Source: Gemmatimonadaceae bacterium
GTDB lineage: Bacteria; Gemmatimonadota; Gemmatimonadetes; Gemmatimonadales; Gemmatimonadaceae
DNA: 35,144 nucleotides
Direction of reading: 5' to 3'
Assembly (NCBI GenBank): GCA_025928335.1
Contig: JAICJQ010000024.1
Location: 1 to 35,144 of the forward strand
The position numbers and the translations under genes are program-made. Below are positions 1 to 13,464 of this stretch, in pieces. The first letter of the stretch is position 1; each line of letters begins with the position of its first letter. The notes under the pieces are model-generated. The model saw nothing but the letters and a program-made list of their open reading frames with translations. It was not told the DNA's origin and searched no databases.

Positions 1-396
1 CAGCTGCTTCTCAACCTGATCACCAACGCGATCAAGTACACGCCGCGTGGCGGGCATGTCGAGCTGTCGGTGACGCGCCGCACCGGCGACGAGATTGCGA
101 TCGCCGTGCGTGACACCGGCATCGGTATCGCCGCGACGGATTTGCCGCACGTGTTCGATCGCTTCTGGCGCGCCGATCGTGCGCGATCGCGCGCATCGGA
201 GCGCGGCGGCTTCGGGCTCGGTCTCTCGATCTCGCAGTGGATCGTCCAGGCGCATGGCGGAACGATCAGCGTGCAGTCGCGGCTCGGCCGAGGCACCGTG
301 TTTACGGTCGTGCTGCCGGCTGTTCCTTCCGAGATCACTGCCCCCGCGGAGCTCGTCGCGGAACCAGATGTCGCGGCGGGGTCGGCTGAAAGCTGA
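1..396 (+). CDS. Sensor histidine kinase, C-terminal ATPase domain (5' end outside window)
   Basis: The open frame runs in from base 1 and stops with TGA at 394-396, so about 131 C-terminal residues are visible. They form a HATPase_c domain: an N box at the very start ([11 protein letters not shown]), a G1 box (DTGIGI), an F box ([12 protein letters not shown]) and a G2 box ([18 protein letters not shown]). This order is that of the ATP-binding domain of a two-component sensor kinase of the PhoR/BaeS kind. The sensor, membrane and phospho-acceptor histidine parts lie upstream of the window, so the signal cannot be read. A short tail of about 25 residues, rich in Ala and Glu, follows the domain. 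The partner response regulator is probably upstream; the downstream tonB gene is 145 bases away and need not be linked. Confidence 0.93.
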   Translation, partial: QLLLNLITNAIKYTPRGGHVELSVTRRTGDEIAIAVRDTGIGIAATDLPHVFDRFWRADRARSRASERGGFGLGLSISQWIVQAHGGTISVQSRLGRGTVFTVVLPAVPSEITAPAELVAEPDVAAGSAES

Positions 397-541
397 CGCG
401 AGTTGTCAAGGAGGTCGCTCGAAGGGCGGCTTCATCAACTCTTAATCTTCCGCGCATTCCGCCCTAACCCTCGGTGGATACCTTTTCACTCCGAAACGAG
501 TTCGCGCGTTCATCACTCGCACCCGATCAGGCCAACGAGAC

Positions 542-1264
542 ATGTTCGACAACCTCATCGAGTCCAAGGCAGCAAAGCAAAGACGTGCGGGCGGATTCCT
601 GTGGAGCTTCGTCATTCACGGCATTCTGATCTCGGCCGCGGTTTACGCGACGTACAGCGTCGGTAACGCGCTCGAGAAGCCGAAGGCTGAGAAGGTCGAG
701 TTCCTCACAGTGAAGAAGGATGAGCCGCCTCCGCCCAAGGAGGAGCCCAAGCCGCCGCCGCCAGACGTCGTCATGAAGGCACCGCCGCCGAAAGGGTTCC
801 AGGTGCTGACGGCGCCGATCAAGATCCCGGACGTCCTCCCGGATATCGACCTCTCCAAGAAGGTCACCAACGAAGAGGACTTCAGCGGCAAGGGCGTCGC
901 CGGCGGTATCGCCAAGGGCGTCGTTGGTGGAACACCGGCACCGGTGAACTCCGACCAGCCGTACTTCGAGTTCCAGGTCGAGAAGCAGGTTGCGCCCTAT
1001 CCGGGAAATACCGCGCCGCGGTATCCCGACATGCTTCGCTCGGCAAACGTCGAGGGCGAAGTGCTCGCGCAGTTCGTCGTCGACACGAGCGGCAAAGCCG
1101 AGATGTCCACGTTCAAAGTCATCAAGTCGACGCACGACCTCTTCACCAACGCGGTGAGAGCGGCACTGCCTAACATGAAGTTCTATCCGGCGGAAGTGGG
1201 CGGGAAGCACGTGAAGCAGCTCGTCCAGATGCCATTCCAGTTCAACCTCACCAAGGGCGAGTAG
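542..1264 (+). CDS. tonB: TonB family energy-transducing protein
   Basis: This 240-residue protein has the TonB layout: a short cytoplasmic start, one membrane anchor near residues 19-38 (FLWSFVIHGILISAAVYATY, with the characteristic SFVIH lead-in), a proline-rich periplasmic stretch at about 60-80, and a C-terminal TonB domain at about 155-237 (YPDMLRSANVEGEVLAQFVV, then a closing PFQF segment). By family knowledge it carries proton-motive energy from ExbB/ExbD to outer-membrane receptors. It is first in the run tonB-exbB-exbD-exbD, which supports the role. The gap to exbB is 30 bases. The ATG at 542 is the only start that keeps the short cytoplasmic head; no strong Shine-Dalgarno is visible. 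No receptor gene is in the window, so its substrates are unknown. Confidence 0.9.
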   Translation: MFDNLIESKAAKQRRAGGFLWSFVIHGILISAAVYATYSVGNALEKPKAEKVEFLTVKKDEPPPPKEEPKPPPPDVVMKAPPPKGFQVLTAPIKIPDVLPDIDLSKKVTNEEDFSGKGVAGGIAKGVVGGTPAPVNSDQPYFEFQVEKQVAPYPGNTAPRYPDMLRSANVEGEVLAQFVVDTSGKAEMSTFKVIKSTHDLFTNAVRAALPNMKFYPAEVGGKHVKQLVQMPFQFNLTKGE

Positions 1265-1294
1265 CCCGCTTTCCTCCCTCGGAGATTCGTCTAT

Positions 1295-2032
1295 ATGGAT
1301 TTCTCACTGCTCGGCCTATGGCACCAGATGGGCAACTTCGCCAAGGGCATCGTCGTCGTCATGGCGATCATGTCCGTGTACTCGTTGACCATCATGGTCT
1401 CCAAGTGGTGGAACCTGCGTAAGGCACAGAAGGAAACGATCAAGTTCGCCCCGGAATTCTCGCAGTTCCTCGAGGAAGACAACCTCACCGAAGCGATCCG
1501 CCTCGCCGAGAGCTACAAGAAGTCGCACGTCGCCATCGTCCTCGGCGGCGCGCTCGGTGAAGTGAAGCCCCTCATCGCCGACGGTTCCGTCACGGTTGCC
1601 GACATCAACTCGGCAGAGCGCGCGGTCGAGCGCAACATGCTCCTCGAGATCACGAACCTGAAGCGCGGTCTCGCGGTGCTCGCCACGGTCGGCGCGACGG
1701 CTCCGTTCGTCGGACTGCTCGGAACGACGATGGGCGTCGTGAACTCTTTCACCGGAATGGCCGCGTCGGGCTCCGGCGGTCTCGCGGCGATCGGCGGTGG
1801 TATCGCGGAAGCGCTCATCACGACGGCGTTCGGTCTTCTCGTCGCCATTCCGGCGGTGTGGGCGTACAACTACTTCACGACGAAGATCGACAACCTGACG
1901 GCCGAGATGACGTACGTGTCGAAGGAAATGATCGACTACCTCATCAAGGGCGTGTCGGGTGAGTTCGGCCGGTCGCGGTTCACCCGCGAGTTCAACGCTG
2001 CCAGCGGATCCGGTGGCCCGATCTCGCAGTAA
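1295..2032 (+). CDS. exbB: ExbB/TolQ/MotA-type proton channel protein
   Basis: This 245-residue protein has an N-terminal membrane segment (about 15-35), a cytoplasmic stretch, and two C-terminal membrane helices with the MotA_TolQ_ExbB signature (LATVGATAPFVGLLGTTMGV, then GGGIAEALITTAFGLLVAIP). With ExbD it forms the inner-membrane proton channel that powers TonB. The small-residue-rich second and third helices and the conserved Thr in TTAFGLLVAIP are as expected. It sits between tonB and two exbD genes, so ExbB is a better call than TolQ: no tolA, tolB or pal is present. The GGAG at about 1279 is rather far from the ATG (11 bases), but the ATG is well placed ahead of the first helix. Confidence 0.92.
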   Translation: MDFSLLGLWHQMGNFAKGIVVVMAIMSVYSLTIMVSKWWNLRKAQKETIKFAPEFSQFLEEDNLTEAIRLAESYKKSHVAIVLGGALGEVKPLIADGSVTVADINSAERAVERNMLLEITNLKRGLAVLATVGATAPFVGLLGTTMGVVNSFTGMAASGSGGLAAIGGGIAEALITTAFGLLVAIPAVWAYNYFTTKIDNLTAEMTYVSKEMIDYLIKGVSGEFGRSRFTREFNAASGSGGPISQ

Positions 2033-2060
2033 TCCCATCCCGTCGAGGAGGTAATCCAAC

Positions 2061-2563
<503 letters not shown>

Positions 2564-2564
<1 letters not shown>

Positions 2565-2998
2565 TGTCCATGTCTGCTGGTGGCTCCGGCGGCGGCCTCT
2601 CCAACGAGCCTAACGTCACCCCGATGATCGACGTGCTGCTGGTGCTCCTCATCATCTTCATGGCGGTGCTGCCGTCCATGCGGAAGGCGATCGACATCCA
2701 GCTGCCGGATCCGAATCCGACGGTAGCGCCGGCCAACGCGAACTCAAATCAGATCGTGTTGGAGGTCAGTCCGGGCGGGAAGTATGCGATCAATAGCGAG
2801 CAGGTCACGAAGGATCGCTTGCCGACGCGGTTGAAGGAAATCTACGATCCGCGTCCGGAGAAGATCATCTTCGTGAAAGGCGTGCCGGGTGTGAAGTACG
2901 CGGACATCATCGACGCGATGGACGCGGCACGCGGGGCCGGTGTGAAGGTCATCGGTATTCCGCCGAAGGACACGCCTGGAACGGCGCCGGCGAAGTAG
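2564..2998 (+). CDS. exbD: ExbD/TolR biopolymer transport protein, copy 2
   Basis: This second ExbD of 144 residues has the same opening helix (NVTPMIDVLLVLLIIFMAV, with the conserved Asp) and a periplasmic domain, but differs from copy 1 through most of the rest, so it is not a fresh duplicate. It starts inside the stop of copy 1 and is the last gene of the tonB run: an intrinsic terminator follows 27 bases after its stop. Paired, diverged exbD genes next to one exbB also occur in Bacteroidetes-type clusters; there, as here, the division of labour is not evident from sequence. Confidence 0.92.
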
Positions 2999-3025
2999 AC
3001 CGGGCCCAGACAGGGTCCTTTGAGA

Positions 3026-3060
3026 CGGGCTGGCCCATCGGGCCAGCCCGCTTTCTTTTT
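3026..3060 (+). terminator. Intrinsic terminator after tonB-exbB-exbD-exbD
   Basis: A perfect 11-bp stem (CGGGCTGGCCC at 3026-3036, loop ATC, GGGCCAGCCCG at 3040-3050) is followed by CTTTCTTTTT. This is a textbook rho-independent terminator on the plus strand. It also shows that the next gene should not be started at the in-frame TTG at 3020, which would put the terminator inside the coding sequence. Confidence 0.92.
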
Positions 3061-3106
3061 CGACTGGGACTTCAGCAGCCCCGAACCCTTTGGCCCGATT
3101 CCGTCG

Positions 3107-3121
3107 TATACAGTGGGTATG
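3107..3121 (+). promoter_or_regulatory. Candidate -10 box for a leaderless start of the second TonB gene
   Basis: TATACAGT at 3107-3114 ends 4 bases before the ATG at 3119. A transcript from it would begin at or next to the start codon. No Shine-Dalgarno is visible. No clear -35 box is seen at normal spacing. It lies just after the strong terminator, where a new promoter is expected. Two other genes in this window (12538 and 13462) show the same arrangement. Confidence 0.45.
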
Positions 3122-4060
3122 ACACGCGGTACTTCGGTCGTCCCGAAACGACGGGCTTCACTGGTGAAGTCCGCCACTGTCGCCAATGTTGCGCTCGTGA
3201 CGTCGCAATCCCCGCCAGCGCCGGCTGATTCGGCGGCTCCGCGTGAGCGCCATTTGCCGGCGGCCACGTTGCCCGAGCGTCTCGAGGATCGACGGGGCTG
3301 GGGAGCGGTGAGCGCCGCAATTCACATCCTCCTCGTCGTCCTTCTTGTCTGGCCCTGGGCCAGCCACGATGCGCCGGTGATCGAAACGCCCCAGGGCGCC
3401 GGCGGTCCCGGACCCGCGGGTGGCGGAGGCGGCGGTCATCGCGGAACCGGTGGCCAGGATCGGGTTCACTACGTGAAGGTCGCACCACCGCCTGAGCCTA
3501 CGCCGCCGCCTAAGCCCGTCCCGCAGCAAGTGGCGATCAAGCCGCCGCAACCGAAGCCGGAAGTTGTTCCACCGCCGCCGGTGAAGCCGCCGGAACCGCA
3601 GGTTCAGGAAGCCAAGGCCGAACTGAAGCCGATGGAGATCCCGAAGGCTGCCGATCCGATCGCGCCAACGCCGGGCGTGGGTGGTGGAACCGGCAGCGAC
3701 GGGACGAACGGCAGTGGACCGGGGCGGGGTGGCGGTGTGGGCGCCGGCATTGGAACTGGACGTGGGTCCGGGATCGGGCCTGGCACAGGCGGCGGCAATC
3801 AAGCGAACTATCCGCCCACTCCGACGGAGCTGTTCATCCCGCCACTTCCGATGCCGGACAAGGTGCGCGGCTTCCACCTGGTTGCCGAGTTCGACATCGA
3901 CTCGACCGGCAAGGTGATGGGCTTCAATTTCACGCATACCCGAGACGGCGGCTACAACAAGCGCCTCGAGGAAGTACTGAACAGTTTCAAGTTCAGGCCG
4001 GGTACGAAGCCGGACGGGACACCCATCCGAATGAAGGCGCAAATCGTCTACGATTTTTGA
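3119..4060 (+). CDS. Second TonB-like energy transducer with proline- and glycine-rich spacer
   Basis: From the ATG at 3119 this is 313 residues. A cytoplasmic head of about 60 residues precedes one membrane anchor (AAIHILLVVLLVWPW). Then come a Gly-rich patch, a long Pro/Lys/Glu spacer (PPPEPTPPPKPVPQQ and similar), a second very Gly-rich block (about residues 185-230) and a C-terminal TonB-like fold (FHLVAEFDIDSTGKVMGFNF, then LNSFKFRPGTKPDG). The layout is that of TonB/TolA-type periplasmic bridges. It is separated from the first tonB operon by a terminator and has no ExbB or ExbD of its own, so it may share that motor. The 60-residue head is longer than usual. Function in a specific uptake route is unknown. 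An in-frame TTG at 3020 was rejected because it precedes the terminator stem. Confidence 0.8.
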   Translation: MTRGTSVVPKRRASLVKSATVANVALVTSQSPPAPADSAAPRERHLPAATLPERLEDRRGWGAVSAAIHILLVVLLVWPWASHDAPVIETPQGAGGPGPAGGGGGGHRGTGGQDRVHYVKVAPPPEPTPPPKPVPQQVAIKPPQPKPEVVPPPPVKPPEPQVQEAKAELKPMEIPKAADPIAPTPGVGGGTGSDGTNGSGPGRGGGVGAGIGTGRGSGIGPGTGGGNQANYPPTPTELFIPPLPMPDKVRGFHLVAEFDIDSTGKVMGFNFTHTRDGGYNKRLEEVLNSFKFRPGTKPDGTPIRMKAQIVYDF

Positions 4061-4067
4061 CCGCCGG

Positions 4068-4103
4068 CGAGCGTCGGTCCTAGCCAAGCGGGGCCGGCGC
4101 TCG
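4068..4103 (+). other. Hairpin in the 3' region of the second TonB gene
   Basis: CGAGCGTCGG at 4068-4077 can pair with CCGGCGCTCG at 4094-4103, ten pairs with one G-U, around a 16-base loop. No T run follows, so it is not a terminator alone. It lies 7 bases after the stop and 30 bases before the true terminator; it may protect the 3' end. Confidence 0.4.
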
Positions 4104-4132
4104 TATCATTACGCGATCTAGTAAAGTGCAGG

Positions 4133-4161
4133 GCCCATGATGAGTTACATGGGCTTTTTTT
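4133..4161 (+). terminator. Intrinsic terminator before the pyrophosphatase gene
   Basis: GCCCATG at 4133-4139 pairs with CATGGGC at 4148-4154 around an 8-base loop, followed directly by seven T residues (4155-4161). It most simply ends the second tonB transcript. It could also act as a leader attenuator for the pyrophosphatase gene if a promoter lies between 4060 and 4130; no convincing one was found. Confidence 0.82.
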
Positions 4162-4210
4162 CTGCCCGCCGACCCAACCGCCCACCCGTCCACACAGGAC
4201 TTTTGAACCG

Positions 4211-6724
<2,514 letters not shown>

Positions 6725-6749
6725 CTGCAACGCCTTCTAACCGAGCTCC

Positions 6750-8326
<1,577 letters not shown>

Positions 8327-8327
<1 letters not shown>

Positions 8328-9697
8328 TGCAGCCTTCTTCCGTCTCGACGCTCGACCAGCCGCCCGCCGCGCCCAAGTCGTTTTTCCGGCGCATCTCGCT
8401 GTCGCAATGGATCATTATCGCGATGGTGGTGGGCATCGTGTTGGGATGGGTGTTTCCGGACAACGCCCGGGATGCGCACGGTGGATGGGCGGCGACCGAT
8501 TTGAACGTCCTATCGTCTGTGTTCCTGCGGATGATCAAGTCGCTGATCGTGCCGCTATTGTTCGCGACGCTCGTCGTGGGCATTGCCGGGCACGGCGACG
8601 ATATGAAGCGCGTTGGGCGTCTGGCGTTCCGCTCGATCGTGTATTTCGAGATCGTCACGACGATCGCGCTCGTCGTGGGACTGTTCGCGGTGAATCTCGT
8701 GAAGCCCGGTGCGGGCGTCGATCTCGGGACGGCGTCGGCCAAGGAGGGCGCTGAGTTCGCGACGACGCACACATCGCTGACGGGCGTCATCGAGCATACC
8801 GTGCCGCAGAGCTTCTTCGACGCCGCGGCGAAGAACGAGGTGCTGCAGATCGTCTTCTTCGCGATCATCTTCGCGGTCGCGCTGTCGAAGGTGCAGGGGC
8901 CGAGCAAGACCTTCATGCTCAGCGCTTGTGAGGCGCTCTCCGATGTGATGTTCAAGTTCGTCGGCATCGTGATGGCGTACGCGCCGATCGGCATCGGTGC
9001 GGCGATCGCGGTGACTGTGTCGAAAGGCGGCTTGGGAATCCTCAAGAACCTTGGCATCCTCGTCGGGACGCTGTACGGCGCGTTGATCGTGTTCGTCGTC
9101 TGCGTTTTCATTCCAATCGCGCTCATATTCCGCGTTCCCCTGGGGCGTTTCATTCGCGCGGTGCGGGAGCCCTGGTTGATCGCGTTCACGACGGCGTCGT
9201 CCGAGGCGGCGTTCCCGCTGGCGATGGAGCGCATGGAGCAACTCGGAGTGCCGAGACGCATCGTCGCGTTCGTGCTGCCCACGGGTTACTCGTTCAACCT
9301 CGACGGCAGCACGCTGTATCTCGCGATGGCGTCGGTCTTCGCCGCGCAGGCGGCCGGGATCGACATGCCGATCTCGAAGCAACTGATCATGATGTTGACG
9401 TTGATGTTGACGAGCAAAGGCGTCGCCGCGGTACCGCGGGCGTCGCTCGTGATTTTGTCCGGCGCCCTGGCGCAGTTCGGGCTGCCGCTGCAGGCAGTGG
9501 CGGTCATTCTCGGCGTCGACGCGCTGATGGATATGGCGCGAACCTCCCTCAACGTCGTGGGTAATTGTCTGGCGACCGTCGTCATGTCGCGGTGGGAGGG
9601 CGAGTTCGACAAACCCGCCGCCTCGACACCGATCGCCGACGCGATAGCCGGTGAATCGCTTCGTGTTCCTGCGGTACGCACTCCTGACCCGGTGTAA
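8327..9697 (+). CDS. Dicarboxylate/amino acid:cation symporter (DAACS family)
   Basis: This 456-residue protein matches the GltP/DctA/GLT fold: early helices with NVLSSVFLRMIKSLIVPLLFATLVVGIAGH, the serine-rich hairpin region (AFTTASSEAAFPLAMERMEQLGVPRRIVAFVLPTGYSFNLDGS) and the substrate helix (DALMDMARTSLNVVGNCLATVVMSRWEGEFD). In this family these parts bind aspartate, glutamate or C4-dicarboxylates together with sodium or protons. The MARTSLNVVGN motif, with Arg near the binding site, favours an acidic substrate. The start is taken as ATG 8327, which overlaps the stop of the APC gene, rather than the TTG one codon earlier. A short terminator-like stem spans its stop codon. Confidence 0.93.
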
Positions 9698-9715
9698 CGC
9701 CGGGTCTTGTCGTTT
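9686..9715 (+). terminator. Weak intrinsic terminator after the DAACS transporter
   Basis: GACCCGG at 9686-9692 pairs with CCGGGTC at 9700-9706 around a 7-base loop that contains the stop codon; TTGTCGTTT follows. The stem is good and the T run is interrupted, so termination may be partial. Confidence 0.6.
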
Positions 9716-9742
9716 CCAGAAGTCTCAACGCAGAGGTCGGCA

Positions 9743-10228
9743 ATGGCAGTCTCATTCAAGGTGAACGGCAAAGCGGTATCGGTCGACGTGCCCGAGGACA
9801 TGCCGTTGCTCTGGGTGTTACGCGACGTTCTCGACATGAAGGGAACGAAATTCGGATGCGGCATCGCCCAGTGCGGGGCGTGCACGGTGCACGTCGACGG
9901 CACCCCCACACGTTCGTGCCAACGCCGCGTCGCGAGCGTCGCGGGGACGAGCGTGACGACGATCGAAGGCCTCTCGGCCGACGGAACGCATCCGGTGCAG
10001 CGCGCATGGGAGGAGATCGATGTGCCGCAGTGCGGCTACTGCCAGGCGGGACAGATCATGTCCGCGGCGGCATTGCTCGCGAGCAAGCCGAACCCGACAG
10101 ATGCGGACATCGATCAAGCGATGAACGGCAACATCTGCCGTTGCGCGACGTATCTGCGAATCCGCCAAGCGATCCATCGCGCCGCGCAAATGCCGGCGAC
10201 GGTGGGTTCTGGCAAGTCGAACCAGTAA
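9743..10228 (+). CDS. iorA: Molybdenum hydroxylase iron-sulfur subunit, isoquinoline 1-oxidoreductase alpha type
   Basis: This 161-residue protein carries two [2Fe-2S] clusters. The plant-ferredoxin-type site is at about residues 38-60 ([18 protein letters not shown], plus a later SC). The second site is the four-helix type ([10 protein letters not shown] and NICRCATY). It passes electrons from the molybdenum site of the partner subunit. The start at ATG 9743 is chosen because it puts the fold at the N terminus as in the family; an upstream ATG-like start at 9707 would overlap the terminator. It is followed after 13 bases by the catalytic subunit, with AGGAGG between them. No FAD subunit is present, which fits the IorAB class that donates electrons to a cytochrome rather than to NAD. 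Confidence 0.92.
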   Translation: MAVSFKVNGKAVSVDVPEDMPLLWVLRDVLDMKGTKFGCGIAQCGACTVHVDGTPTRSCQRRVASVAGTSVTTIEGLSADGTHPVQRAWEEIDVPQCGYCQAGQIMSAAALLASKPNPTDADIDQAMNGNICRCATYLRIRQAIHRAAQMPATVGSGKSNQ

Positions 10229-10241
10229 GGAGGCCGAAACC

Positions 10242-12521
10242 ATGACCATCCTCGGAACTCCCGACACGAAAACGAGTGGCGTCGATCGGCGCTCGTTCCT
10301 CCGGGTCACTGCGCTTGCCGGCGGTGGCATTCTCCTCGGCAGTTATCTGAAATTCGGTGAGACGACCGAAGCGTTCGCGGCGGGCACCGCCGCGGCTGAG
10401 ACGGCGCTCGGCAATTTCATTCGGATCACGCCCGACGGCATCGTCACGATCATTGCCAAGAACCCCGAGATCGGGCAGGGCGTGAAGACGATGCTTCCGA
10501 TGCTCATCGCCGACGAGCTGGACGTCGATTGGAAGAACGTACGCATCGAACAGGCGCCGCTCGACACGACAAAATTCCAGGGGCAGAGTGCCGGCGGAAG
10601 CACCGCGACGCCGACGAACTGGGAGCCGATGCGACGCGTCGGCGCGGCCGCGCGCGCGATGCTCGTCGCCGCGGCGGCGCAGCAGCTCGGCGTACCAGAG
10701 ACGGAGTTGGAGACCGCTTCCGGGGTCGTACGTCATCGGGCAACGCGCAAAGAGGTCAAGTACGGTGAGCTCGTCGCCAAGGCGGCGACATTGACCGCGC
10801 CCGACCTCGCCTCGGTGAAGTTGAAAGATCCGAAAGACTTCAAGATCATCGGCACGCGCGTCACGGGCGTCGACGTGAAAGACATTGTGCGCGGCCAGAC
10901 GAAGTTCGGCATCGACACGGTGCTGCCCGGCATGCTCTACGCCAGCTACGTGAAGTGTCCGGTGTTCGGTGGCAAGGCGGTGAAAGCGAATTTGGATGAG
11001 ATCAAGTCGCAGCCGGGGATCAAGCACGCGTTCATCGTCGATCAGGCGGGCCAGGGTGGGCTGATGGGCCTTCTGTCCGGCGTCGCGGTCGTCGGTGACA
11101 ACTGGTGGCTCGTGCAGCAGGCGCGTCGCAAGCTCGACGTGACGTGGGATGAAGGCGCGACGGCATCGCAGAGCAGCGTCGGCTTCGCCGAGCAGGCAGC
11201 GAGTCTGTCGAAACAGGCGCCGCATCAGAATCTTCGAAAGGACGGTGATTTCGAGGGCGCGATGAAGAGCGCCGCGAAGACCGCGGACGGCGCCTACTTC
11301 TATCCGTTCATCGCGCACGCTCCGCTCGAGCCGCAGAACACCACGGCGGTCTTCAAGGATGGAAAGCTCGAGATCTGGTCGCCGTCGCAGACGCCGGCTG
11401 GTGGACGCGGCATTGTCCAGAGCGCGCTCGGGCTCAAGCCGGAAGACATCACGATTCACATCAGCCGTTCGGGAGGCGGTTTCGGCCGACGACTCAGCAA
11501 CGACTACATGGTCGAGGCGGCGGCGATCGCGAAGCAAGTGCCGGGCGTCCCCGTGAAGTTGCTGTGGACGCGTGAGGATGATATCACGCACGATCCGTAT
11601 CGCCCGGCCGGATTCCACTACTTTAGCGGCGGCACGGACGCGAGCGGAAAGCTCGTTGCCTGGCGCGATCACTTTGTCACGTTCGGGGCTGACGGTCGCA
11701 CGGTCTCGAGCGCCAACCTTGGCGCCGGCGAATTCCCGGCGCGGTTCATTCCGAACTTCGTGATCGACCAGTCGCTCATTCCGCTCGGTGTCCCAACGGG
11801 CCCGCTGCGCGCTCCAGGCAGCAACGGGATCGCGTTCGCCGTGCAGTCGTTCATCGACGAGCTGGCGCATGCCGCGGGGAAAGATCCCGTGCAGTTCCGC
11901 CTCGAGTTGCTGGCGAATGAACAGCCGGCTCCGACGCAGGCAGCGCAGCCCGCGGGCGCACCCGGTGGAGGGCGCGGCGGTCCGCCGCCGATTCAATTCG
12001 ACGGCAAGCGCATGAGCGGCGTGCTCCAGGCGGTCGCCGACCGTTCAGGCTGGGGGAAACAAAATCTCCCGAAAGGCACCGGGATGGGCGTCGCGTTCCA
12101 TTTCAGCCATCGCGGCTATTTCGCCGAGGTGGTACAGGCCACGGTGAGCAAGGACGGCGCGGTGAAGGTCGATAAGGTCTGGGTCGTCGGCGACATTGGC
12201 GCGCAGATCATCAATCCGAGCAACGCCGAGAATCAGGTGCAGGGCGCGGTGCTCGACGGCATCGCCGAAGCGCTCGGCCAGGAGATCACGATCGACAAGG
12301 GCCGCGCCGTGCAGCAGAACTTCAACGCCTATCCGCTGCTGCGCATGCGCCAGGCGCCGCCGGTCGACGTCGCGTTCAAGGTCACTGAGTTCCCGGTTAC
12401 GGGTCTCGGCGAGCCCGCGCTGCCGCCGGTGGTGCCGGCGCTCTGCAACGCGATCTTCGCGGCCACCGGCAAGCGAATTCGTTCGCTGCCGCTCTCGAAG
12501 CAGGATCTCAAGTGGGGATGA
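10242..12521 (+). CDS. iorB: Molybdopterin-binding catalytic subunit, isoquinoline 1-oxidoreductase beta type
   Basis: This 759-residue subunit binds the molybdenum cofactor and hydroxylates an aldehyde or N-heterocycle. The N terminus has a Tat signal ([15 protein letters not shown]), so the folded AB complex is probably exported; IorA, with no signal of its own, would travel with it. Family marks include GGFGRR (about residue 413-418), a [14 protein letters not shown] segment, and the C-terminal [14 protein letters not shown], whose Glu is the catalytic base of xanthine-oxidase-type enzymes. A Pro/Gly-rich linker (about 565-585) splits the two halves of the molybdenum domain. The substrate is not evident: isoquinoline is only the name of the family founder. 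A ribosome site (AGGAGG) precedes the ATG by 8 bases. Confidence 0.92.
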   Translation: MTILGTPDTKTSGVDRRSFLRVTALAGGGILLGSYLKFGETTEAFAAGTAAAETALGNFIRITPDGIVTIIAKNPEIGQGVKTMLPMLIADELDVDWKNVRIEQAPLDTTKFQGQSAGGSTATPTNWEPMRRVGAAARAMLVAAAAQQLGVPETELETASGVVRHRATRKEVKYGELVAKAATLTAPDLASVKLKDPKDFKIIGTRVTGVDVKDIVRGQTKFGIDTVLPGMLYASYVKCPVFGGKAVKANLDEIKSQPGIKHAFIVDQAGQGGLMGLLSGVAVVGDNWWLVQQARRKLDVTWDEGATASQSSVGFAEQAASLSKQAPHQNLRKDGDFEGAMKSAAKTADGAYFYPFIAHAPLEPQNTTAVFKDGKLEIWSPSQTPAGGRGIVQSALGLKPEDITIHISRSGGGFGRRLSNDYMVEAAAIAKQVPGVPVKLLWTREDDITHDPYRPAGFHYFSGGTDASGKLVAWRDHFVTFGADGRTVSSANLGAGEFPARFIPNFVIDQSLIPLGVPTGPLRAPGSNGIAFAVQSFIDELAHAAGKDPVQFRLELLANEQPAPTQAAQPAGAPGGGRGGPPPIQFDGKRMSGVLQAVADRSGWGKQNLPKGTGMGVAFHFSHRGYFAEVVQATVSKDGAVKVDKVWVVGDIGAQIINPSNAENQVQGAVLDGIAEALGQEITIDKGRAVQQNFNAYPLLRMRQAPPVDVAFKVTEFPVTGLGEPALPPVVPALCNAIFAATGKRIRSLPLSKQDLKWG

Positions 12522-12526
12522 CCGAG

Positions 12527-12540
12527 TAGACTGAACCATG
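12527..12540 (+). promoter_or_regulatory. Candidate -10 box for a leaderless start of the ROK kinase
   Basis: TAGACT at 12527-12532 is followed by five bases and then ATG at 12538, with no Shine-Dalgarno in the 16-base gap after iorB. The spacing would place the transcript start on the A of the ATG. The gene could also be read by run-through from iorB. Confidence 0.4.
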
Positions 12541-13431
12541 CGTATTGGCGTCGACCTCGGAGGAACGAAGATCGAGGCGATCGCACTTGGCGGCGGGGGT
12601 GACGTGCTGGCGCGCCAGCGTGTCGCCACGCCGCCGAGTTACGACGGGACCCTGGACGCGATCGTGCGCCTGGTGCGCGGCGTCGAGGAGGAGGCCGGCG
12701 AGCGCGGCACGGTCGGCGTCGGCGTGCCCGGCGTCGTTGTCCCGTCGACGGGCCTTGTAAAGAACGCGAATTCAACTTGGCTCATTGGCCAGCCGCTCGA
12801 GCGCGATTTGTCGCGGCTGCTCGATCGTCCGATCCGCACGATGAATGACGCGAACTGCTTTGCGCTGTCGGAAGCCGCGGATGGCGCGGGCGCCGGAGCA
12901 TCCACTGTGTTCGGCGTCATTCTCGGCACCGGCGTCGGCGGTGGAATCGTCGTCGATGGACGCTGTCTCGTCGGCGCGAACCTCATCGCCGGCGAGTGGG
13001 GACACAACCCGCTGCCCTGGATGACCGCCGACGAGTTTCCGGGACCGCCATGCTATTGCGGGAAGATTGGCTGCATCGAGTCCTTTCTGTCGGGACCAGG
13101 TTTCGAGCGCGACCATGCGCGACGATGCGGGAGAAGCGAACGTTCGCGCGAGATCGTGACCGCGGCGTCGCTCGGCGATGAGGATGCCGCGAAGAGCGTC
13201 GCGCTCTATCACGACCGGCTGTCACGCGCGCTCGCGTCGGTGATCAACCTGCTCGACCCCGAGGTGATCGTGCTTGGCGGCGGTATGTCGAACCTGCCAG
13301 GGCTGGCGCGAGCCGTGTCGTCGTTGCTCCCGAACTATGTGTTTTCGGACTCGGTAGAGATGCGCGTTGTACCAAATGCGCATGGCGACTCGAGCGGGGT
13401 TCGCGGCGCCGCCTGGCTTTGGCCGGCCTGA
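12538..13431 (+). CDS. mak: ROK family sugar kinase, Mak (manno/fructokinase)-like
   Basis: This 297-residue cytoplasmic kinase has the ROK outline: phosphate loop GVDLGGTKIEAIALG at the start, a substrate segment VKNANSTWLIGQPLERDL, NDANCFALSEAADG with the catalytic Asp, a second phosphate motif GTGVGGGIVVDG, and the ROK signature GEWGHNPLPW followed by the zinc-site CYCGKIGCIESFLSG. The VKNANSTWL, GEWGHNPLPWM and HGDSSGVRGAAWLWP segments match E. coli Mak as I recall it more closely than NagK, so mannose or fructose is the better substrate guess, with N-acetylglucosamine possible. The gene lies 16 bases after iorB and 30 before the CLC gene; neither neighbour explains it. Confidence 0.88.
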   Translation: MRIGVDLGGTKIEAIALGGGGDVLARQRVATPPSYDGTLDAIVRLVRGVEEEAGERGTVGVGVPGVVVPSTGLVKNANSTWLIGQPLERDLSRLLDRPIRTMNDANCFALSEAADGAGAGASTVFGVILGTGVGGGIVVDGRCLVGANLIAGEWGHNPLPWMTADEFPGPPCYCGKIGCIESFLSGPGFERDHARRCGRSERSREIVTAASLGDEDAAKSVALYHDRLSRALASVINLLDPEVIVLGGGMSNLPGLARAVSSLLPNYVFSDSVEMRVVPNAHGDSSGVRGAAWLWPA

Positions 13432-13450
13432 AAGTACGTTGGGGACCAAT

Positions 13451-13464
13451 TATAATTGGGTATG
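13451..13464 (+). promoter_or_regulatory. Consensus -10 box directly upstream of the CLC start codon
   Basis: A perfect TATAAT at 13451-13456 is followed by TGGGT and then ATG at 13462. With usual -10 to start-site distances the transcript would begin at the ATG itself, giving a leaderless mRNA. No -35 box and no Shine-Dalgarno are seen. This is the clearest of three such cases in the window. Confidence 0.6.

Noticed and set aside
403-541. Possible promoter for tonB in the 145-base gap (TTGTCA at 403, TACCTT at 479)
   Set aside because: The boxes are not at usable spacing with any partner, so no promoter is called; nothing else is seen in the gap.
3020-3118. TTG start at 3020 for the second TonB gene
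   Set aside because: It would translate the intrinsic terminator stem; ATG 3119 lies after the terminator and gives a sensible head and membrane anchor.
10056-11996. A 646-codon open frame on the minus strand opposite iorB
   Set aside because: It has Arg-rich shadow composition and no motifs; the plus strand carries complete molybdenum-hydroxylase signatures.
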